A DNA stretch of 7,361 nucleotides from Armatimonadota bacterium (lineage in GTDB: Bacteria > Armatimonadota > Armatimonadia > Armatimonadales > Armatimonadaceae), in assembly GCA_014379275.1 (NCBI GenBank), contig JACMMA010000304.1, forward strand, positions 1 to 7,361. Direction: 5' to 3'. The position numbers and the translations under genes are program-made. Of this stretch, positions 1-5,983 are shown piece by piece. Each line of letters begins with the position of its first letter. Within the stretch, counting starts at the first letter, position 1. A model generated the notes under the pieces. That model was given only the letters and a program-made list of their open reading frames with translations. It was not told the origin of the DNA and ran no database searches.

Positions 1-25
1 TAGTGCGCTTTGCCATTGGGAAAAT

Positions 26-157
26 ATGCCGAAGAAGAGTGCCGACACAGTATTCGACGGCCCCGGGTCGGTTTCCTACCACCTCAGCTACAATGCAATA
101 TTTGTGCCGACGAAAAGCGCAAAAACTTCTACCAGGTTCCCTACCGCCTGCCTTTAA
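26..157 (+). pseudogene. Possible remnant of an IS200/IS605-type TnpA transposase (weak)
   Basis: A short frame, open from the left edge, has an ATG at 26 and stops at TAA 155-157 (43 residues from the ATG). Its middle reads SYHLSYNAIFVPTKSAK, which resembles the N-terminal beta-strand of IS200-family Y1 transposases (Y-H-x-V/I-F-V-P-K-Y-R-R-K). A +1 shift in the A-run near 120-125 would continue it as KNFYQVPYRL, a more family-like wording. The catalytic HUH and tyrosine motifs are not visible, and the His expected in the first strand is Asn here. It overlaps the last 17 nt of the DUF4132 gene on the other strand. The resemblance is short and could be chance; I see no other gene in 1-140. 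Confidence 0.2.
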
Positions 158-2648
158 TCTGACTGATGATAGTGCTGTCCGTGATTTTCGTGTCGTCCGC
201 CAGCAGGAACGCCTTCGACAGAATCACCGACAATCGTGCGTCGCCCTCGAACGGAAGGAGGATACTCCCAGTCTCTGTGTCCGTCCTTCGCCCCGGCACG
301 ATGCACAGATACTGGTCGTTCGGCTCCATCAGGATGTTCGCGGAGCCGAGGTGTATTTTATACGTTCGTAGATCGCCGCGCACACGCAGGAACCGCCCGG
401 AAAGTTTGCACTTAGCGGCGATTTTGAGACGCGGCAGCAACTTCGCCAGCACCGCGCCGCGCGTTTCGGCGGACGCGGAGAGTTCGCCGAAACCGTACTC
501 GTGCCAGTAGCTGCCGAACGCACTCCGGTTCGCACCGGTGTCCGCCCACGCCGGATCGTTCCCGACACTCGCGACGCCGACGAAAAGGTCCACGTCGCGC
601 AGGATCTCCGAGAAAGCCAGTGCCGGGACTTCGGTTAGGGCGAGCGGCTCCCTTTCCCCGAGGCGGTAAAAGCGGACCTGATCCGTAGAAACATATGTGT
701 ATATGCCCGCGTCGCTGAGATCGTTGCCCGCGCCCGAAAGGAAATATTCGGCGCGCAGGTTCCAACCCGCAAGGGTCCGCTCCGCCTGTTCGTCCCCGCC
801 CCCGTCCCACCCACCCTGCAAGGCGTGCCTCCAGCCGCGCCCATGGGCGAGCGCGTTCATTTGATGTTGCTTCAAGATATGCCCGGCGAACCGGTTGGAG
901 TACCTGCCGGTCGAAAGTTCCGCTTCGGTGAGCAAATACACTTCGCGGTACGCCTGCTTGAACGGTTGCACGACGCCGAGCGCGGCGAGCCGCTCGCGCC
1001 AGCGGAGGACATACTCCGGCGCGAAGCCGAGCGGATGCCATAGCGCGACCGTGGTTTCGGAAGAAAGCCAGGACAGCGGTTCGCCGTCAACGTCGGCGAA
1101 CTCACCGGTAGCGGCGTCATAGAATCCCTCGCCTTTCGCGCCACCTTCCGCGAAGTGCCACACAAGCCGGTTCGCGAGACGCGCCAACAGGGGGTGCGTG
1201 ACGAAGCGGGACACGAAATCGGCGTACTTCCAGGTGCGTCGCGCGAGATAAAACCCGTCGAACCGCATCTTCTGCGCGGTCAGTGTTTTGCCCGCCGCGT
1301 CGGCGTCGGCTTTCAGAGCTTTAAAGCGCTCGGCGTTTTCGCCCGTTTTCAAGACTGTTGGTACGGTTTTGAGGGTTTTACCGTCGGGGGCGAAATACGA
1401 CAGAGACACCTCGCCGGTATTCCTGTCCACTACGCACACAACGACATATTCCCCCGCGTCGCCGGGGAACGTTTCGCGGCGTGTACCGTCCGCGTCCAAG
1501 CCGTACGTCGGCACGGATAGATCCTCCAGGTCGTCTTTCGTCACCCCCTGGCGTTTGGCGACGGTTTCCAGGGTGCGTTCGATAACGGCGAGCGTAGGGC
1601 GGTGCGCCACGCGGGTTCGCAACCGGGAAAGGGCGGGAACCGCTTCGGGGTTACCGGGCGAGTCGCCCAGTGCGTAAATCGCCGCCGAAGCCGCCCGCAC
1701 CGCCCACGAGCCCTGACCGGGGATTTTTGTGAAGCAGACGGCAGCCATTTTCCCCAGAGCGCGCGCTATTTCCGGCTCGTCGCGACCCGCCGAAGCCCAC
1801 GCCAACCCCTTCAGAATGCCGACATTGCGGTCGGTATGTTTGCTGATAGTTTCTGTCCATTCCGAAGTTTGTCCCCGATAAGATTCCTTGTGGAAAACGG
1901 TTTCTACCGGCGGTGCGGACACCGCGGAGAACCATCGGGCAACAGTCGGGGCAAATCTCGCCCCGATGGTATCCGAGAAACCCCGCGCTTTTTCCGTCCA
2001 TTTCCTGGATGGTTTGGAGCCGTCCGCCGTCAGACCGTGGGCGAAGAGTTGTTTCCAGGCGGACGCTTCGCCGGGATCCAGACCGTTCACGTCCGCGATA
2101 GTCAGCGTCGCCCATGTTTCGCCGGAGTCGTCGGGGAGAACACCGCCCTCCGCGTCCCCAAGCAGGGTGTTCACAAGGACCGCTATCTTTGCGGCTTCCG
2201 CCCCCGCTTCTTTCCTCACCGAACTGTAAATCTGCTGGAGTTTGACGCGAAGGTCGCCGGAAAGTGTTTCTCCGGCGTCCAGGAACCGGCGCACCGGGCG
2301 CAGACGCGGTGCGAACCGGTAGCTATACGCCCCAAACTTGTTTTCCAGAACGCCGAGCAATTGTTCGGCGGTGAAGGGCAGGTCTCGTTGCAGCAAGTTC
2401 GTTTCCAAACCGGTGCAATAATAATCATATTCCGTGCTCCTACAAAGTTGAACCAGCACAGCGATCTGTACTTCGGGGGGAGAGTTCAAAATAGCGTTGC
2501 CCGCTTCCAGGTCTTTCGGTTTCCAGTCCTGATACCCGCGCGCCTTGCGTTTCGCTTCATTTTTGCACTCCTTGAGTAGCCTTCTCGCTTCCCCGTCCGG
2601 CTCGCTCAGCGGGGTAATTGCCTGCTTAATCCAATTGCTGATAAACAT
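141..2648 (-). CDS. DUF4132 domain-containing protein (MolR-like family)
   Basis: The protein is large, 835 residues from the start chosen here. The C-terminal half carries the DUF4132 hallmark: a W-R-E-R-L segment, then VVQPFKQAYREVYLLTEAEL, then RFAGHILKQHQMNALAHGRGW-like text around residues 550-607. The end (about residues 728-785) has the typical GRFLRVRGDLRTYKIHLGS and YLCIVP strands. The N-terminal 350 residues look helical and repeat-like (many Leu/Ala helices), as is usual in the family. No signal peptide or membrane segment is visible, so it is probably cytoplasmic. The molecular function of DUF4132 is unknown to me; relatives are annotated MolR and are sometimes linked to WGR domains, absent here. 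Start: an ATG at 2657 abuts GGAGG (2658-2662) with no spacer, whereas the in-frame ATG at 2648 sits 9 nt from it, so I prefer 2648. No obvious terminator follows the stop at 141-143. Confidence 0.88.
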   Translation of the reverse strand: MFISNWIKQAITPLSEPDGEARRLLKECKNEAKRKARGYQDWKPKDLEAGNAILNSPPEVQIAVLVQLCRSTEYDYYCTGLETNLLQRDLPFTAEQLLGVLENKFGAYSYRFAPRLRPVRRFLDAGETLSGDLRVKLQQIYSSVRKEAGAEAAKIAVLVNTLLGDAEGGVLPDDSGETWATLTIADVNGLDPGEASAWKQLFAHGLTADGSKPSRKWTEKARGFSDTIGARFAPTVARWFSAVSAPPVETVFHKESYRGQTSEWTETISKHTDRNVGILKGLAWASAGRDEPEIARALGKMAAVCFTKIPGQGSWAVRAASAAIYALGDSPGNPEAVPALSRLRTRVAHRPTLAVIERTLETVAKRQGVTKDDLEDLSVPTYGLDADGTRRETFPGDAGEYVVVCVVDRNTGEVSLSYFAPDGKTLKTVPTVLKTGENAERFKALKADADAAGKTLTAQKMRFDGFYLARRTWKYADFVSRFVTHPLLARLANRLVWHFAEGGAKGEGFYDAATGEFADVDGEPLSWLSSETTVALWHPLGFAPEYVLRWRERLAALGVVQPFKQAYREVYLLTEAELSTGRYSNRFAGHILKQHQMNALAHGRGWRHALQGGWDGGGDEQAERTLAGWNLRAEYFLSGAGNDLSDAGIYTYVSTDQVRFYRLGEREPLALTEVPALAFSEILRDVDLFVGVASVGNDPAWADTGANRSAFGSYWHEYGFGELSASAETRGAVLAKLLPRLKIAAKCKLSGRFLRVRGDLRTYKIHLGSANILMEPNDQYLCIVPGRRTDTETGSILLPFEGDARLSVILSKAFLLADDTKITDSTIISQIKGRR

Positions 2649-2657
2649 CTGATTCAT

Positions 2658-2662
2658 CCTCC
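2658..2662 (-). promoter_or_regulatory. Shine-Dalgarno GGAGG that decides the DUF4132 start
   Basis: On the - strand the bases GGAGG lie directly against the upstream ATG (2657-2655). That spacing is unusable for it, but is ideal (9 nt) for the ATG three codons later at 2648-2646. This argues that the protein starts at the second Met and begins MFISNWIKQ. Confidence 0.65.
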
Positions 2663-2897
2663 GACCAACGGGACCCGTTTCCCTCTTTCCTTTCGTCCGT
2701 CACTGTGTGCGTCGGGTCAGAAACGGAAACAAGGGTGGTCCGTATTTTCTGGGAACCGGTGCTGGCTCCCTACCATACCTCCGGGATTTTGTGGTAATCA
2801 CCCCGTTTTGTTACGGACTTACCGGGAGCCGGGGGCGACTTCACACCGCGCTATTCCCTGCTGTCCTATCGCGCCTGACGGCATCGGCGGACTAATC
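2663..2897. other. Intergenic stretch without a recognisable gene
   Basis: This stretch lies upstream of the DUF4132 gene and should hold its promoter on the - strand, but I find no convincing -35/-10 pair. A 7-bp inverted repeat, GGCTCCC (2764-2770) and GGGAGCC (2824-2830), is separated by 53 nt, which is too far apart for a normal hairpin. The small + strand frame at 2707-2895 has no ribosome binding site and no protein-like composition. Confidence 0.5.
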
Positions 2898-3158
2898 CTA
2901 CGCCAAGTACACCCCCGCCAGAGTTGAAGGAAGGGTTCCCACTTCGGGTGATACCGTCACGGTGATATTCGCGAGTACCGCGCTGTGGTTCGACGCCGCC
3001 GTATTCCCGAAGTTGTCGCGCTCGTCTACCCGGGCGAACAGTGGGTCAGCCCGCCAGGCTAAAAATCCTCCGCATAGATAGGACTAACGCCAGGCACGCC
3101 GCTGGCGAAGTATAAATCGTTTCCGTTAAGGCATCACGAAGAGGAGGTTACGATCCGC
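2898..3158 (-). pseudogene. Frameshifted C-terminal remnant of a probable secreted beta-rich protein
   Basis: On the - strand three adjoining frames read as one continuous protein-like text. The first (from 3158) gives ADRNLLFVMP. After a one-base shift near 3126-3130 the second gives NGNDLYFASGVPGVSPIYAED. After a second one-base shift in the T5 run (A5 on +, 3061-3065) the third gives FLAWRADPLFARVDERDN, then SAVLANITVTVSPEVG, ending with TAG at 2898-2900. Adding one T to the T-run and removing one T from the TT at 3126-3130 area would restore a single frame of about 86 residues. There is no start codon with a ribosome binding site, and a stop precedes the first segment. The alternating polar/hydrophobic pattern ending in ANITVTV suggests an Ig-like or CARDB-like beta-sandwich of an exported protein. 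I do not recognise the family. Confidence 0.45.
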
Positions 3159-3197
3159 CTACCAAGGCGATTCATCTGCGCGACTTGAGGGCACGTC

Positions 3198-3226
3198 TTG
3201 ACGGACGTATTCTCGCGCCGTATACT
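3198..3226 (+). promoter_or_regulatory. Sigma70-type promoter for tRNA-Leu
   Basis: TTGACG (3198-3203) and TATACT (3221-3226) are separated by exactly 17 nt, each matching the sigma70 consensus at five of six positions. Transcription would begin near 3232-3234, about 35 nt before the tRNA. There is no terminator between the tRNA and the next two genes, so the same promoter may also serve them. Confidence 0.72.
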
Positions 3227-3267
3227 AACCTTCGCGTCGGCGGAAGTCGGCGCCTTCACCGACACGT

Positions 3268-3348
3268 GCCGAAGTGATGGAATGGTAGACATGCGCGCCT
3301 CAAAAGCGTGTGGGGAAACCCGTGCGGGTTCGAGTCCCGCCTTCGGCA
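3268..3348 (+). tRNA. tRNA-Leu (anticodon CAA)
   Basis: A full class II tRNA of 81 nt. The acceptor stem GCCGAAG (3268-3274) pairs perfectly with CTTCGGC (3341-3347), and the discriminator base is A (3348). The D-arm has a short ATG/CAT stem around GAATGGTAGA. The anticodon stem CGCGC/GCGTG (one G-U pair) encloses the loop CTCAAAA, giving anticodon CAA, which reads UUG (Leu). A long variable arm folds as GGG-GAAA-CCC, as expected for leucine. The T-arm is GCGGG-TTCGAGT-CCCGC. The 3' CCA is not encoded (TCC follows the discriminator), so it must be added by nucleotidyltransferase. Confidence 0.97.
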
Positions 3349-3376
3349 TCCATCTTTAGGAAGAAAATCCGACGCC

Positions 3377-3916
3377 ATGAAACAGCAACTACCGGGCTGG
3401 CTTTCCGGCAGCATCGTCGCCGCCGTCGCAATCGGCTCCGTGTACTTGCTCGGTGTGTCCACCACTCCCTCCGAAGAGCGCGCGTTAAACAAACCCGCCC
3501 CCGCGATTCAAGGCACACTGACTACCGGTTCGCCGTTCCGGCTTTCCGACTATCGCGGCAAAGTCGTTATGATCAACTTCTGGGGGACGTGGTGCGGACC
3601 CTGCATCCAGGAATTGCCGGACCTGATCGCGGTGCAATCGAAATACCAGGCACGCGGCTTCACCATTATCGGTCTCGCCGACAACAACGACCCCCGCCTC
3701 ACCGAAGTGCAGTACCGCGAAGCGTTACAGGACTACATTTCTGAGAAGGGGATTAATTATCCGAATGTCCCGATCCCCGACGGAACCAAGGCCGCCTATG
3801 GCCTGGAAGCGTTCCCCACCTCGCTCCTTCTTGACAAGAACGGCAAAGTCGTTTACGCTACCGTCGGTCCGATAAACCCCGCCGAAATCGGGGAGCGGAT
3901 CGAAAAACTTCTTTAG
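3377..3916 (+). CDS. TlpA/ResA-like membrane-anchored thiol-disulfide oxidoreductase
   Basis: 179 residues with a thioredoxin fold. Residues about 8-27 (WLSGSIVAAVAIGSVYLLG) form a single N-terminal membrane anchor, so the catalytic domain should face outside the cytoplasmic membrane. The redox motif is WCGPC at residues 72-76, preceded by the usual KVVMINFWGTW strand. The cis-proline is P147 in EAFPTSLLLD. Length and order match TlpA/ResA/DsbE proteins, which reduce disulfides in apocytochrome c or other exported proteins. The particular partner cannot be told, as no cytochrome maturation genes are in view. The ATG at 3377 has AGGAAG (3358-3363) 13 nt upstream. A longer frame starting at 3308 lies inside the tRNA and is rejected. 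It probably shares a transcript with the tRNA before it and the uridylyltransferase after it. Confidence 0.92.
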   Translation: MKQQLPGWLSGSIVAAVAIGSVYLLGVSTTPSEERALNKPAPAIQGTLTTGSPFRLSDYRGKVVMINFWGTWCGPCIQELPDLIAVQSKYQARGFTIIGLADNNDPRLTEVQYREALQDYISEKGINYPNVPIPDGTKAAYGLEAFPTSLLLDKNGKVVYATVGPINPAEIGERIEKLL

Positions 3917-3933
3917 GACAACGGTACACTTCT

Positions 3934-4905
3934 ATGACCACGCGCAAAGCGGTAATCACGGCGGCAGGGCGGGGGACCCGTATGTTCCCGGCGACCCGCG
4001 CGATCCAAAAAGAGCTACTGCCCCTCGTGGACCGCGACGGACTATGCAAGCCGACCATCCAGATCATCGTCGAGGAATGTCTGCGGGCGGGCATCGAGGA
4101 AGTCTGCATCGTTGTCGAGCGCGGCGGACAGGGGCCGTTCCGCGAACATTTCCGTGCGTTCACTGAAGAAGAGAAAAAGGTTTTCGCGAAGAAGCCGGAC
4201 CTGTACGCGGCGGGCGAGCAACTCGCCGAACTCAGCGAGCGCGTTTCCTATGTCGAGCAGCCGTCACCAGAGGGTTTTGGACACGCGGTGTATCAGGCGA
4301 AAGCGTGGGCGGGAGACGAACCGTTTGTTTTACTCCTCGGCGATCACGTATATACGACACGCGAGGGTGTACCATCGCCCGTCGCGCAAATCGTCGCCGT
4401 CGCGAACGAGACGGGCGGGAGCGTGACCGGGGTTCGCCTCGACCCCGAATCCGATGTGAGCGTCACCGGAGTTTTGAAGTGTGAACCGCGCAACGGGGGA
4501 CTCGCCGCCGACGCCCCCGGGCAATCCTACAATATTCTGGCGCTGAAGGAGAAGCCGACACCGGACGAAGCCCGCGCGACGCTTCGCACCGCCGGGGTGA
4601 AAGAGGGTTTCTATCTCTGCCACTTCGGAATCCATCTTTTTACACCCGACATTTTCGACTGCCTGGGGCATTTGATCGAAAACAATATCCGCGTCAAGAA
4701 CGAGTTCCAGCTGACCAGTGGACAGGAACTTTTGCTGGAGCGGAGTTTGTCGGGTGCTGGCGCACCCTATGGGGCCGTTTTCCTGGATGCGGACCGATGG
4801 GACATCGGTATGCCGGACGTGTACTTAGAATCGCTGACCGCCTATGGTCTGCGCGGTCCTTTCGCGGCTCGCATGAGATCCGTCACAGTTGACAACACGC
4901 CGTAG
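3934..4905 (+). CDS. galU: GalU-like UTP-glucose-1-phosphate uridylyltransferase family protein
   Basis: 323 residues, one nucleotidyltransferase (Rossmann-like GT-A) domain. The N-terminal nucleotide loop AAGRGTRMFPATRAIQKELLP (residues about 10-30) is the GalU signature. It is followed by KPTIQIIVEECLRAGIEEV, by EQPSPEGFGHAVYQAK (GalU QP-x-P-x-G-x-GHAV), by the metal-site strand FVLLLGDHVY, by LKEKPTPDEA, and by a C-terminal NEFQLTSGQELLLE and DRWDIGMPDVYLES. In GalU these bind UTP and glucose-1-phosphate to make UDP-glucose for glycan and envelope synthesis in the cytoplasm. Differences from typical GalU are a four-residue insertion (VDRDGLCKP instead of VDKP), GDH in place of GDD, and a divergent C-terminal loop, so the true sugar substrate could differ. 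It starts 17 nt after the TlpA-like gene; no strong ribosome binding site is visible. Confidence 0.82.
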   Translation: MTTRKAVITAAGRGTRMFPATRAIQKELLPLVDRDGLCKPTIQIIVEECLRAGIEEVCIVVERGGQGPFREHFRAFTEEEKKVFAKKPDLYAAGEQLAELSERVSYVEQPSPEGFGHAVYQAKAWAGDEPFVLLLGDHVYTTREGVPSPVAQIVAVANETGGSVTGVRLDPESDVSVTGVLKCEPRNGGLAADAPGQSYNILALKEKPTPDEARATLRTAGVKEGFYLCHFGIHLFTPDIFDCLGHLIENNIRVKNEFQLTSGQELLLERSLSGAGAPYGAVFLDADRWDIGMPDVYLESLTAYGLRGPFAARMRSVTVDNTP

Positions 4906-4918
4906 GGCGCGATACATT
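4889..4918 (+). promoter_or_regulatory. Promoter for the TPP riboswitch transcript
   Basis: A perfect -35 box TTGACA (4889-4894) lies in the last codons of the galU-like gene. TACATT (4913-4918) follows after an 18-nt spacer and matches the -10 consensus at four of six bases. The predicted start, near 4925, places the aptamer about 20 nt into the transcript, a normal distance for a riboswitch. Confidence 0.62.
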
Positions 4919-4945
4919 CAAAACAATCACATAGCGTTTTACGTT

Positions 4946-5046
4946 TCTGCTGGGGGGACCGCGAGTGCTTATGGCACGGTGCGGCTGAGAGGGCTTAGAG
5001 CCGACCCCGGAACCTGAACCGGTTCGTACCGGCGTAGGAAAGCGGA
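4946..5046 (+). promoter_or_regulatory. TPP (THI-box) riboswitch aptamer
   Basis: The conserved TPP aptamer elements occur in order. P1 forms from TCTGCT (4946-4951) and AGCGGA (5041-5046). P2 forms from the G-run at 4952-4957 with CCCC (5005-5008). P3 forms from CCGC (4959-4962) with GCGG (4981-4984), including an inner GTGC/GCAC extension. The invariant CTGAGA, which recognises the pyrimidine of TPP, is at 4985-4990. A variable GGC-TTAGA-GCC hairpin follows. The pyrophosphate-sensing half then reads AACCTGAACCGG ... ACCGGCGTAGGAA, with P5 CCGG/CCGG and CCT/AGG pairing in P4. The aptamer precedes a prepilin-like gene and thiamine pyrophosphokinase, so it most likely lowers their expression when TPP is plentiful. 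Confidence 0.93.
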
Positions 5047-5055
5047 GCGAGAAAG

Positions 5056-5166
5056 CCGAATGTCGCGTCGTTTCGCTTCTATTCGTGCCGTGTATCGTAA
5101 TTCAAGCCGCCTTTTTTACATTCGGGAAGGCGGCTTTCGTATGCCGCCTTTCCCCAAGCGAAAGGC
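5056..5166 (+). promoter_or_regulatory. Riboswitch expression platform with competing helices
   Basis: Four helices can be drawn directly from the bases. D pairs CCGAATGT (5056-5063) with ACATTCGG (5118-5125), 8 bp without mismatch. A pairs AAGCCGCCTT (5104-5113) with AAGGCGGCTT (5127-5136). B pairs AAGGCGGC (5127-5134) with GCCGCCTT (5143-5150). C pairs GCCTTTC (5146-5152) with GAAAGGC (5160-5166). D and A cross each other, A and B share an arm, and B and C overlap, so D+B and A+C are alternative states. C buries the ribosome binding site GAAAGG (5160-5165) of the prepilin gene, whose ATG follows 7 nt later. The inferred logic is A+C = off and D+B = on. How the aptamer chooses between them is not visible with certainty. 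Confidence 0.55.
5104..5136 (+). terminator. Terminator-like hairpin in the riboswitch leader
   Basis: A perfect 10-bp stem, AAGCCGCCTT (5104-5113) with AAGGCGGCTT (5127-5136), encloses a 13-nt loop. What follows is only TCGTAT, not a real T-tract, so intrinsic termination would be weak. It may instead be a regulatory hairpin, or need Rho. It could also end read-through from the galU-like gene, which has no terminator of its own. Confidence 0.5.
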
Positions 5167-5172
5167 TTTGTC

Positions 5173-5976
5173 ATGAAAAACCGAAATGGTTTCACTTCTG
5201 CGAAACGCGCCTCGGGCGTAAGCGTACCTCAGGCACGTTTCGCGAGCGCGTTTACGCTCATCGAACTGCTGGTCGTCATCGCCATCATCTCCTTGCTCGC
5301 GGCGATACTTTTCCCTGTGTTCGCCCAGGCCCGCGAAAAGGCGAGACAGACCGCCTGCGTTTCCAACCTGAAACAAATCGGGCTTGCTGTGCGAATGTAT
5401 GTCCAGGACTACGACGAGACATTCCCGATTTTTCACGCATACAATTCGGCGGTTGCCCCCGGTCAGCCCGGACATAAGGGCGTGGAAGTCGAACTGGAAC
5501 CCTACACCAAAACCCGGGATATTTTCCGGTGCCCCGACGACAACGGCGGCCCGGCGTCCCGCACCGATGCCCCCGGGTCCGATTCGTATCGGGATGCCTA
5601 CGGTTCGTCGTATCGGTTTATGGCGGCGTGTTTTACCGTGGTCCACGGACCCGATGGTTCCTACCAGAACAACGCACCGATCGATATGAACTATCCGCCC
5701 AAAACGGTAACCGATGCAGACTACGCCTATCCTGCCGAGACCCGCATCATGCGCGACGAAATGTTTTCGTTCTTTGACGCGAAGAGTGACCCGGGCGGCG
5801 CGAAATACTACTACACCCCGGGATTTTACGAACCGTGGCATCAGAACGGGGGGGCGATGGTTTTTGCCGACGGTCACGCGAAGTTCTATGTCAGCGAACT
5901 TGCCTTCCAAAAAACGCGCGCTACCCCGGACGGCAAAAACTTCATCGACGACGGTTGCTGGTACTACTGTGAATAA
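5173..5976 (+). CDS. Prepilin-type N-terminal methylation domain protein (DUF1559/H-X9-DG family)
   Basis: 267 residues. A 26-residue basic leader precedes FTLIELLVVIAIISLLAAILF, a type IV pilin/type II pseudopilin N-terminal helix with the conserved Glu at mature position 5 (E31). A spacer helix FPVFAQAREKARQTACVSNLKQ follows. The C-terminal region has the family motif H-X9-DG (H223, D233-G234, in WHQNGGAMVFADGHAKF). After cleavage by prepilin peptidase such proteins sit in the inner membrane or a pilus/secretion fibre, with the globular part outside; the role of this large paralogous family is unsettled. Oddity: the residue before the cut is Ala (ASA/FTLIE), where Gly is the rule. The start at 5173 is supported by GAAAGG 7 nt upstream. 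It is the first gene behind a TPP riboswitch and ends 7 nt before thiN, an unexpected setting for a pilin-like gene. Confidence 0.9.
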   Translation: MKNRNGFTSAKRASGVSVPQARFASAFTLIELLVVIAIISLLAAILFPVFAQAREKARQTACVSNLKQIGLAVRMYVQDYDETFPIFHAYNSAVAPGQPGHKGVEVELEPYTKTRDIFRCPDDNGGPASRTDAPGSDSYRDAYGSSYRFMAACFTVVHGPDGSYQNNAPIDMNYPPKTVTDADYAYPAETRIMRDEMFSFFDAKSDPGGAKYYYTPGFYEPWHQNGGAMVFADGHAKFYVSELAFQKTRATPDGKNFIDDGCWYYCE

Positions 5977-5983
5977 CAACGTG

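Noticed and set aside
1602..2579. 325-residue open frame on the + strand
   Set aside because: It lies wholly inside the DUF4132 gene on the opposite strand, shows Arg/Pro/Phe-rich text with no family motif, and has no ribosome binding site; it is a by-product of the GC-biased codons of the real gene.
2764..2830. GGCTCCC / GGGAGCC inverted repeat
   Set aside because: Seven bases separated by 53 nt in GC-rich DNA is not enough to claim an element end or hairpin; no flanking duplication or T-run supports it.
3061..3067. Programmed -1 frameshift at the T5 run instead of a broken gene
   Set aside because: The zero-frame codons GAT-TTT do not allow re-pairing of both tRNAs after a -1 slip, and a second frameshift and upstream stops exist nearby, so decay is the simpler explanation.
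3134..3349. 71-residue open frame on the - strand overlapping the tRNA
   Set aside because: It runs through the tRNA-Leu gene and its promoter, and has the look of the antisense-of-tRNA frames often called as genes by mistake. Only the segment below 3160 has independent protein-like character.
3308..3376. Longer N-terminus for the TlpA-like protein
   Set aside because: The extension starts inside tRNA-Leu and encodes no recognisable segment; the ATG at 3377 is directly followed by a proper membrane anchor and has AGGAAG upstream.
5116..5979. 287-residue open frame on the - strand
   Set aside because: It mirrors the prepilin-like gene and its leader. The + strand translation has unmistakable pilin and H-X9-DG motifs, while this one has none.
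5714..5983. Longer N-terminus for thiN
   Set aside because: The extra 90 residues are an off-frame reading of the prepilin gene. The family fold begins at the MDHVVVVCNAP strand coded from 5984.
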